Shown in pieces: positions 41,501 through 53,500 of a stretch of 64,000 bases of DNA (its first letter is position 1; each line of letters opens with the position of its first letter). Origin of the DNA: Rugalucina vietnamica. Taxonomy: Eukaryota > Mollusca > Bivalvia > Lucinida > Lucinidae. The position numbers were made by a program, and so were the translations under genes. The DNA lies in NCBI GenBank assembly GCA_964017185.1, contig OZ024875.1, positions 27,537,456 to 27,601,455 on the forward strand, written 5' to 3'. Below the pieces are notes generated by a model. That model had not been told where the DNA came from, made no database searches, and saw only the letters and a program-made list of their open reading frames with translations.

Positions 41501-44500
41501 ATATCTATGTGGGGGAATCTTGTCCTGACATGTGTCATGGGAGGGGGTTGTGTAAAGGTGGGACCTGCCATTGTGATGAAGGATATTCAGGTAGGTTTAG
41601 GGGGTGGGGGAAGGCGGTCAGGGTTGTGTTATAAACTGTGACTGGGCTAGAATTGTCTTGGTGGGCCTTAGATGATGTTGAGGAGTATTGCTTGGATATG
41701 TCAAGAGTGATGGTTGTGTATTGATGGGACTGTGCCATTGTGATAAAGGGTATTTAGGTGAGAGGTACTTTTTGTTTTGTTTGAGTGTAATCTCTGGGGC
41801 AAAAACACTTGGTTTAAAAGTAAACTGGAACAATTTGATATTTATAAATAGAGGATCATATGATATAACCATGAGTGTAAGATTCTGTTTATCATATGAC
41901 ATTTTAAAAGTGAAAATTTTACTGAAAAATTACAGTGTGGTCATAAACATCGTCATGACGTTACAAACTCCAGAGTAAGAATGTTATTACACACATTGGT
42001 CATGGCATATTTATTCCATGGCAATAACCACTCAATACCAGAGGCGTCATACGATAAAACCTCTGTTATAGAATTTTGAAATATTTGCTGTGTTATGACA
42101 GAATTGCCAAGATCCTTTTTCATTTCTTTAGTATATAAAATTATTACATTTAGTTAAGCAGACTAGAGATGAAACTTGCTTGTCCCTATTAACAGTTTTT
42201 CAAGTCGCTTAATAACAAACTGATTGCAGGACCATCTTGTATGCCCGTGAAACAACAACTGTCCAAGATGTTCGACTCGTTTGAGGGTGGGGTATTCACC
42301 ACCCACTGGGACTGGGTATCAGGAGGGGGTATAGGGTTCGGATGTGGTGCCCTGCTGCCCTACGCCCACGGTAAAACCCTGTACTTCAACGGCTGTGGCC
42401 TGAGGATGGCTAGAACTGTAGAGATGGATTTATCTAGAGCAAGGTGGGTATTGCAGTATTTTCTCTCAGTATCTTGTCATTTTCCTGAAATAGTGTATTG
42501 GGGTTTTGGCCTAAAGGACCATGCCTAGTAGCTGGATTGCCCTGGTCTTTTTATGGCTATTTCACAATAAGGGTTTCCAATATAATTGGCAATTACCTTG
42601 TCAAGTTCATGAATACATCAGGTGTCCCTTTCACAACTTGACCTGAGGAGTTGGTAAATCAATTGAATTGGTCTAGAGATAATTCCCCAATAATATATTC
42701 CTAGTGTACAAGTTTACAATAGGAGGTGTGAAGAGATCATTGTCAAAGGGGAGAAAATTGCCTAATATCAAAAATATTACACCATGTAATACTTTCCATG
42801 ATAATAATATACACCATGTATTGAAAAGCAGCAATTTTGTCAATGTTAGCTCACCTGAGCAAATGCTTCTTAGCTCACCTGAGCTGAAGATGGATAAATC
42901 CAGTTGCATGTTGAAACCCTATGTTTTCAGAAAACTTTGTAAGAATACACGTCATCATCATTATGTATAATTTGCTCATGAAGCAAGACATCTGATTAGA
43001 CTCTTATGGCAAATTTACCATTTGAATAACCAATATAATACCTAATGATATTGGTCAACTTGATGAATTTATCAGGTGTCTTTTTCAGCAGCTGACCAAT
43101 TAAATTGGCAAATAAGTAATGTTCTCACTGATTATAATATACACACAATGTAATGAAACATAACAATAATTATTTTCTATCATTGTCAGCTCACCTGAGC
43201 AAAGTCTTGTTAGCTCACCTAATTAATTAGAAATGAGCTTATTGAATATAAATAAATCCAGCCTCCAAGGAGCAATTTGTGCAACATTCTCTTTATCAAA
43301 TCGCTTTGCCCATGTAAAACGTATTGACGGGTTACATTATGAAAACATGCCCATGCAATATAAAGAGGCGGTTCCAACGAGTATGTATATTTTGAATCAA
43401 AAATAAGAAAATTAGGTATACCCCTGCAAGCCCCAGGTTTTCTATATAAAAGTGGGGTTTAAGGGGGTATACATTTCACTTTGTTGTCGCTTAATAGATT
43501 ATACAAGTCAAACTGAGTACCAAGAGACAACCAACACAGCTGAGACAAACAAACACAGATGGAATCAATGTGCAACATTAGGTAATAAATACCTGTCTGG
43601 GAACAACTTTCTACAGACAGGTATTTGAATACTACAGCCGTAAATTGATGTCATCTGCGTTGGTTATTCTCCGTCATGTTGGTTGTCTCTGGATAACCAG
43701 CGCGCAAGTCCTCTTGTTAATTATTCTGAAATTTCAAGCTTGTAGCAATCTCCTGTTGTTGCACATTCAGGTTTGTTTCAGAACTGATAGTAAAACCTGA
43801 AGACAATTTTTTTCATGGTGTGACTCATAATACCTTGATTATGGGTCATTATCAGCTTTGCCTCTACACTAGGAAGACAGATTACACCATCAATTTGTAA
43901 GGCAGCAATTTAAATTTGAATGAATTTGAGAACATGGTTAGGAACTTCTTTTCTAACTTCCCCAGGTGGCAATCATGTTGACAATTGTGCTGGTCAAGAC
44001 TAAAGTGAAACGGCAATAAATGGATCCACATGTAGCACAATTCTTTCATAAAGTTTGTAAATGAAAATGTTTCTTCAGGACTGGTATTCTTCCTGTTCTG
44101 CTGATTCAATAGAGCGTGTGTCAAATTTTGGTGAAAGAAAGGTGCACTAAGTACTGGTAATCTGCCATCAGGAAAACATGTCAGTGAAATGTCTACCCCC
44201 TCAAACCCCACTTTTATATAGCAAAACTGGGGTATGCAGGGGAATACCTATTTTCCTTATTTTTGCTCCAAAACATAGATTGTGGGTACTCATTAGAACC
44301 GCCTTGCCGAGGCGGTTCTAACATGTACCCACAATCTATGTTTTGAGCAAAAATAAGGAAAATAGCAAAAAAAAATTTCTACTGAAAATTTTTTACAACT
44401 TCAAAATCTCTGCATATTGCATCCATGGGCAAGTTTTTATAATGCCTTGGAACATTTTGTGATCAGGACAATATTGACCATTCTGACATTATATGAGCTC

Positions 44501-47500
44501 TTGGCCATGGTGGTGAAGCAGCGAATCAAACAAATAAAACATTGTTTGTTTGACTATGTTGTTATTGTTCAAGTTATCAGGTTACCTTTATGGCGGAAAA
44601 TTGTTAAAATGAAGAATGCTTGTGTCATCTGTATAAATGTTGAGAGGAGAATAAAAATGATTGCTCATTTATGTTGTCATTTCTCCCTTGTATAAATCAA
44701 CAGAAAAATAAAAAGAAAGAAAAATAATCCATCAAGAACTACTTTCATAAATGAGCCGTCTTGTGAGAAAACCAACAATGTGGTTTCCGAACAGGTCCGA
44801 CTTAAATCTGGCTGTACAGTCACAGAGGCAGGTTAGAAGCTTGAAATTTTGGATTTAAGAAGAAGAGGGAATGTACTATCCGTGTAACAAAAACAAAGGC
44901 GCTGATCAGCTTTGCAGTTACCACGAAGCTGATCTGCGTCTTTGTTTTCGCATATGCAGATTGTTGGTTTTCCCATGAGGCCACTCATGTCGCAATTTCA
45001 AACTTGGCTAAACCTCGTTTTCAAATGAAATTCTTACATTTCTGAGTAAGGAGATTTCTCAATTTTACATAATATTCAATATTCCTCTATTTCAGTAAAG
45101 TAATGTTTGTTCTACAAATTGGTTGCCAGGACCAGACTCCGGACTGTAATGTAAAGACAGGATCAGACTCAGAATATAGAGGAATACTGCTGCAATATAC
45201 AACCAATAGGGTAGGTATAGCATAGTAGTTTTCCAAAATTTGGTCAAGCTTTTAGTATATATTAGTGTTCAAAATCTAAATGGAATCTATAACCTTTGAG
45301 GACCAAGTTTAGACTGCCTTTAGATCTGAGCTCAAATTTAGGATCAGTACAAAGTAAGAATAGAGGGACAAGGAATCGATGCAATTAAATTTAAAGTCCC
45401 AACATAGACACCAGGTGGGAAAGAAAATACATAAAACATTTTTTCCGACAACACACACAAAGAGCAGAAAGACTAGCTCTTTCCCAACAAGGTAGCCATG
45501 CGGCTAAGTTTCAACTGAAACATAAGGCATCGAGCACGACAGAGAGCAGGCACGATAAACAGTCGTAAAATGAAGATAAACCACTTTTCCTGGGACACCG
45601 ATTACCTTTCTTACTGGGGACAATGCCGAAAACCATTTTTCTTGGGGACATCTCACTTTTATAAAGAAAGAAAATGAAATAAAAACAAACATAATGTTCA
45701 ACTGGGGACACATGTAACAAAAACTTTTAATGTAATTAAGTTAAAATCCCAACCAAGGACACCAAATATATAGAGATTACATTATTATCATTGTTAAAAC
45801 GATTTTTTCTAGGACAGCGAAATTACCATTTCTACCTGTACAGCGAAAATGTATAAGGGATTATTAAAAACGGATTTCAATAAACTGGCTAACACATGTA
45901 TTACAAAATGCTGCTGCATAAAGCCAAAACCTCAACCAAAAGATACTAGGCGATACTAGGTCAAGGAGACCATTTCCACTGGTTCATCAAGATGTTCATT
46001 CACGAAAATAAAAAAGAGCCCAACAAGAAAAGCAGCAACTCGACCATAATAATGGGGATTCACGGCCTGACCGTAATCCCATTTATTTTGAGCGGACATA
46101 GCTTTTACAATTCTTTAAATATTCAATTATTTACTTTTTATCACAACAGTAAACACTTCCGGGTTTGTGATCAGGACAATCGAACGCTTGCAATTCTCAG
46201 ACGCTTGTTTTGGAAACTTGAAATTATTAAGCGTTTATGGATTTGATTTATTGGAAATTTCGGCATGTCGTAAAACCTTTTTTCTACATCCGGGTTGTCA
46301 TTGCTTTCGCTCCAAAATTTTAAAAAAAAAAAAACACGTGTTGCTTAATTTCTCAATTTTTTGGTTAATTGATTTCAAGATTTGACTTCGATTCGATATG
46401 TCCACTACTCGTAGACGTCGTGGTTCCAAGCGCAAGCGACAGGAAACCGAAGAAACGGGAGAGAGAGAGGAAATTGAAAGGGTCAATTTGCTGGGTGGGC
46501 CTGGTACCGGTATTGCACCGAATTCAGGCCACCCGCCAGGTACGATACGTGGCTCTAAGGAGCCCTCTTTGCTCAACTTTGTGGATTTCGAAAAAATCCT
46601 AGCAGATGCAAATATAACTTCAGTGCGATCTGTGTCTGATTCTACCCCACCACCACCACCACCTGCTCAACAGACTCTTAGTCCTAACGTCTTGCCTTCG
46701 GCAATTTCTGCCTCCCAACAGACTTTGCCAACATTACAGTCAATTTCATTTGCTGAAAATCGTGTCCGGTTAGGTTCCGATGATATTGCCTCGCATGTCC
46801 CAGAACAGCTTTGCAAGAAAATATGGGCCCACGAATATATTAATCTTGCTTTACTTTTGAAGGGCAGTGTCGAACTGCAAGACCTTTTTTCCACTGGTGT
46901 CGTACACCTAACAGGCAAAGGTCAGTTGGAGGCTAGGCCACAGGTTAATACCAAAGATAAGGTTCCCAATATCGAAAAGTGGACAGATGCTTTTCTGATA
47001 TTTGCCTCCATCTACTTAAAACGTTACCCAAGCAAAATTCAGGAAATATTGCAGTATATGAACATTATCAGGGAGGCTGCATCCCGGTCTGTTACCTTTA
47101 CTTGGCGATCATATGATGAGCAATTTCGTTTGCGTCAAGAATCCGAGGTTCAGTCTTGGGGTAAGATTAACTCTGATTTATGGCTTCGACTTATGACGTC
47201 TAGTACGGTTACTTCCAACATGCCACAAAATACACAACCGGGTGCATTAACAGGTGGTCGCAGTAGTACTGGCAATTCGCAGTATGACAACCATGTTTTG
47301 GGTACATGTTTTGATTTTAATGATGGTTTTTGTCCACGAACTGTCTGTAAATTTAAGCATATCTGTTCAAACTGTAATAACCCCAGTCATGGACGTGTGA
47401 CATGTTTCAAACAGTCTACTGCTAATTCAAGGGGTTCTTATGCCAATCGAGGGGGTTCCAATTTTCGCGGACCACGTGGTTATACAACCAACCGTGGGGG

Positions 47501-50500
47501 AAGACTTCAAGCCCGGCGTGGTAACAGACTGTAATTCCTCAGCTGTTAAATCCGCTGCCAGGCAAAATTACACAATTTCCCCGGATCTATTCACATTGTC
47601 TTCATCCCCAATCAATATTGAAGCTCTACGACAAGAACTTGATGGTTATCATTCCTCTAAGGCATTGGCAATTTTGGAAGGGTTCACTCTTGGTTTTCCT
47701 CTACATTATTCTGGTTTGCATTCTCCTTCGGACTCGAAAAACTTAAAATCAGCTTTAGGAAATCCAGACATTGTTCGGGAGAAAATTCAAGCCGAAGTAA
47801 CAGCAGGCAGAGTTGCGGGCCCATTTATTTCCCGCCCAATTCCCACATTACGCATTTCTCCACTTGGTTTAGTCCCTAAGAAGGAACCCAATCAATTTCG
47901 ACTTATACACCACCTCTCGTTCCCCTCAGGCCACTCTGTAAATGACTTCATTGATCCTAAACTTTGTTCTGTGCAGTATACTAGCTTTGATGAAGCAGTG
48001 CATATGATACAGGACCTGGGTCAAGGCTGTTTGTTAGGGAAATCCGATGTCCGTCGAGCCTTTAGGATCCTACCAGTATCGTTGTCCGAAATTGATCAGC
48101 TCGGTTTTATGTTTGACGGGATGTTCTATGTGGATAAGGCTATGCCATTTGGTTGCTCTATTTCTTGCCAGACCTGGGAACTTTTTGCTACGTTTTTAGA
48201 ATTCTGTGTAAGACGGGCATCCCCATGTGGATCTTTATTACACTATTTAGACGATTTTTTGTTTGGAGGAAAGAAAGATACCAATGATTGCACTTTCATA
48301 ATGTCTGTTTTCATGGATAAAATGCAATTACTTGGTGTCCCTATTGCTTCCGATAAAACAGAGGGTCCTACCACCAAATTATCTTTTCTTGGTTTAGAGC
48401 TTGATTCGGAGGAAATGACCATTCGTATTCCCATGGGAAAGATTGAGGAAATCCGACAAAAAATTGTGAGTATGCTGGCAAGGAAGAAATGTACTTTGCG
48501 CGAAATGCAATCTTTGATTGGTTCCCTCAATTTTGCTTGTAGAGCAGTGGTTCCAGGACGGCCATTCTGTCGGCGACTGATCAATGCTATTTGTGGCCTG
48601 ACCAAGCCTCATCATCATCTGAATATCACTTTAGCTATGAAGGAGGATCTTCAGCTTTGGTTGAATTTCTTTACAGAGTTTAATGGCATATCTGTATTTC
48701 ATGACCGTTACTGGGTTTCAAATGAGGATGTTCAGTTATTCACTGACAGTGCAGGCGGTGCTGACTTAGGTTTTGGGGCATACTTTGCTGGGAAATGGAC
48801 ATGTGCACATTGGCCACAGTGGTGGATTGATCAAGGCATTACTGCTGATATAACAGTTCTGGAAATGTTCCCTCTTTTGGTGTGCTTGCACATTTGGGGT
48901 CAAGAGCTTAAAAACAAGAAGATAGTTTTCCGATCTGACAATTTATCATCTGTCCATATTATTAACTCCATGACCTCCAAAAATGATGAAGTCATGATCA
49001 TTTTAAGAGCCATTACTCTCTTGTGCTTGCAACTTAACATTGCCTTTAAAGCACTACATGTAAGAGGCTGTTTTAACAGACTCGCCGATACGCTAAGCCG
49101 TTTTCAATTGCAGAAATTCCACGAACTCGCTCCCGATGCCGATCCGGAACCTTCAACAGTACCCAACCATCTCTGGAATATCTTCAAACAAGTGTAAACC
49201 AGTTGTTAGCTTCCAGTATTGCGCCCAACACTCGAAGTGTTTATGATAATGCTTTATCAGCTTTTGAACAATTTAGAAATAATTATTCATTGCACGTAAT
49301 ATGGCCTGTTCCAATTCAACATGTTACGCTGTTCATTGCACATTCTTTTGAACTTGGATATTCACCATCTACCATTGCATCCTACCTGTCTGGAATAAGT
49401 TTTTATCACAAGTTACACAACTATCAGGACCCAACTAATGCATTTGTTGTAAAGAAGCTCCTAGAGGGCTTTAAAAGGTCACGCAAGTCCCGTGATGTCC
49501 GTGCTCCTATAACGGAACATATTCTAAGAAGGATTTGCCATGTGCTTCCTAACATATGTTATTCAGATTTTGAATCCTGTCTCTTCCAAAGTGCTTACTT
49601 CTTATCTTACTTTGCACTTTTGCGGGTAAGTGAAGTAGTTTTTTCTAGCTACCTTCAGCCTGATAGGCCTTTACTTTCTGGTGATATTGAACTTGTTGAT
49701 GATGGCAACACCTTACTCATCACCATTAGAATTTCAAAAACTAATCAACGCGGGTTGCCCACTACTTTGCGTATTCCAAAATCTGAAGATTCTTCATTTT
49801 GTTGTGTCACAACCATTCGTCATTATATGCATCTTCGTCCTGCAAATGCATATTACTTCTTTTCACATGCAAACGGCACACCTTTGACACAGAGCCAATT
49901 CAGCGCAGTTCTGGCCAAAGCTGTAAGAGTTTTGAGGCTTCCTACTGGCATTTATACCTCTCATGCATTTCGCATAGGTCGAGCTACAGATTTAGCCTCA
50001 AAAGGGATTTCGTCCGATGCAATAAAAAAATTGGGTCGTTGGAAGTCTGATGCTGTTGACGGGTATATTCGCCTTTAGGCTTCCTCACATATCGTATTCT
50101 ATCCTTTATACGGTTTACCAGACCTTTAATTTTGCTTTCTTCCAGATGTTTGGATCATCGGAGATTCAATCATCTCCCATGCCGAGGAAGAGGCTATCAA
50201 ATCCAAACAGGCTAACTTAGACCTTGACAGAACTGTGCGCTGGTTTGGCCGGCCAGGCATGCACTGGCCACAACTAAAGCCGACCATTCAGCTGAAGATG
50301 CTTTTTCATACTACCCCAGCGTTAATTGTGGTCCACCTGGGAGGCAATGATTTGGTGTCAATCAAATTAGCTAAATTGATGAGCAAAATCAAAAAGACTT
50401 TATGGTATCTGCAGTCTGTTTTCAATGACACATACATAGTGTGGTCTGACATTCTACCCAGGACTCAATGGAGAGGTTTGGATGACATAGCGTCCATGAA

Positions 50501-53500
50501 ACATTTGGACCTACAACAAAAACTCAAATTGATGGACCAAAAAAGAAAACGGGTCAATCGGGCTGGTAGACAGGCTGTGAGAACTTTAACATGGGGTCGG
50601 TCAATCCTTCACGAGATTGATACTGACACGCCTGGCCTCCTTAAAAGAGATGGTACACATCTGTCAAAGATCGGCAACCATATTTTTCTTCTGACATTGC
50701 AGGAAGCGATCCGACTTTTTCTTCTAGACCCAACAAAAACAATATATGACTCAAATGCCCCCGCAAATTAACCGGCTACATTCTTAACCTTCTGTTTCCG
50801 CCCAATATGCCGCTGAATGGGGGACAAATTTGGTAAATTTGTTGTGGCGGGATTCAAGCGGCATCTGGTTGGACGTCTTGGCAATCATTACTTTTGAATT
50901 GAATCTGACTGCTATTTTATAAGGTTGATAATTTTAGGACTAGTGCAATTTGATTGGTGGCCGAGGAAACACACAAAGCATGCTTTGAGGTGTAATCCTT
51001 GTGTCATTCAGTCATTGAGCACAAATCAAAATCGTAGACTTCTCTTCTCTAATTTTATGAACACACTGGTTTTTTCAATACACTTCGTCTTACGATACCC
51101 GTTGCAAATATGTGAGATAAGCATTTAACTTAAAGAGCTTACTCTTGTATTGGTGTCGTTATTTGGCTCGTATATTTCTTTTGAAAATTTTGGGTCGTAT
51201 GTTATGAGTCGTTCAGATGAAACCTGGCTTAGTTACAATTTAGGTTATACTTTCTGCATGTCAAGCGTTATTCTGTATCAGTTAATAGTTGCAGAAGACA
51301 CCATAGCAGCTGCTCACCCCATTGTATCAATCAGAGTGGTATACTGTCCCAGTTATAGTTGAAGAGGTTACATCCACAATTTTTGTTCCGTTGTACCCGT
51401 CCGTTGCATCGTTTCGTCGTGTTGTGTCGTTTCATTCGTATAAAATAGCCAGGATAGTTTAAATAAAAATATTCAAAATCAAAATTCAAAAACATTGAAT
51501 AGCTAGGGTGTTTACAAAATCGCCACAATAATATGTAATGATTGCTAAGACGTTCAACCAGCCAATATTCAAGCTCCAGTGACCATATTCACCCATTTCT
51601 AAAAGTTCAAAAAGTTATATTTGAATCTGTTTGATTAGTATATTCATGCATAACATAATTTGTGTATGTGCATATTGGACAGGATTGTCACTAATTTGTC
51701 AGTATTGCTATAACAGCCGTTATTGCATAAAGTATGTTTTCTGATGTTGAGACAAATGGATAACATATATAAAGACAAATCAAGTTTATCAGTTTGTGTT
51801 TTATTTTATGGTAGCATTCTAAAATAATGGGGATTCACGGCCTGACCGTAATCCCATTTATTTTGAGCGGACATAGCTTTTACAATTCTTTAAATATTCA
51901 ATTATTTACTTTTTATCACAACAGTAAACACTTCCGGGTTTGTGATCAGGACAATCGAACGCTTGCAATTCTCAGACGCTTGTTTTGGAAACTTGAAATT
52001 ATTAAGCGTTTATGGATTTGATTTATTGGAAATTTCGGCATGTCGTAAAACCTTTTTTCTACATCCGGGTTGTCATTGCTTTCGCTCCAAAATTTTAAAA
52101 AAAAAAAAACACGTGTTGCTTAATTTCCCCTCCCTCCCAATTCCCATCACAAGCGTTCGACTGTTCTGTTTTCTTCCATAGCTATTTATTGTACTTTTTC
52201 TGCTGTTAGTTTTTTCAAATTTCAGTCAAGCTGTATCTAGCTTCGAGTCTCTCAGTACTGGAAGGTACATACTGGAAGGTGGCAGGTAGAGGCTGGACTA
52301 TCAATCACATGGCACCATTTCCCGTTAGCCACACAGTTTTATAACAAATGAACATGAAGAACAACGACCATAAAACAGTTATTGTGATGGCTTTCGTAGG
52401 ACTAACTGGAACATCATTCCTGGAGGGAACAATCTGCATCGACGATGAATACTAGGACTTTAGTGGTTCTGCTGCCTTATGTTTCATAGAGACTTCGAGA
52501 TGACTTTTAAAGAAGGGATTGTATTCCAATGTTTTATATGTTTTTATTCTTCCTGAATTCTGATTTGCTTTCTGATGAATCATAATGTTCTTTGTATATT
52601 TGCTCCACACACCTCTTTTTTCTAAATCTGTTAAGAGATATTTTTTATAAATATGCAATGCTATTTGGTGGAGTATCTATTGACAAAGTCTCTGGGGCTT
52701 GAATTATGTTGGTCATTTGTGTGTGTAAGTGCCGGGATTCAAGCGGCATCTGGTTGGACGTCTTGGCAATCATTACTTTTGAATTGAATCTGACTGCTAT
52801 TTTATAAGGTTGATAATTTTAGGACTAGTGCAATTTGATTGGTGGCCGAGGAAACACACAAAGCATGCTTTGAGGTGTAATCCTTGTGTCATTCAGTCAT
52901 TGAGCACAAATCAAAATCGTAGACTTCTCTTCTCTAATTTTATGAACACACTGGTTTTTTCAATACACTTCGTCTTACGATACCCGTTGCAAATATGTGA
53001 GATAAGCATTTAACTTAAAGAGCTTACTCTTGTATTGGTGTCGTTATTTGGCTCGTATATTTCTTTTGAAAATTTTGGGTCGTATGTTATGAGTCGTTCA
53101 GATGAAACCTGGCTTAGTTACAATTTAGGTTATACTTTCTGCATGTCAAGCGTTATTCTGTATCAGTTAATAGTTGCAGAAGACACCATAGCAGCTGCTC
53201 ACCCCATTGTATCAATCAGAGTGGTATACTGTCCCAGTTATAGTTGAAGAGGTTACATCCACAATTTTTGTTCCGTTGTACCCGTCCGTTGCATCGTTTC
53301 GTCGTGTTGTGTCGTTTCATTCGTATAAAATAGCCAGGATAGTTTAAATAAAAATATTCAAAATCAAAATTCAAAAACATTGAATAGCTAGGGTGTTTAC
53401 AAAATCGCCACAATAATATGTAATGATTGCTAAGACGTTCAACCAGCCAATATTCAAGCTCCAGTGACCATATTCACCCATTTCTAAAAGTTCAAAAAGT

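Noticed and set aside
50925-53413. Small open frames in the B1 and B2 repeats
   Set aside because: They are identical because the repeats are identical; short, without motif, in the terminal non-coding repeats of the retrotransposon.
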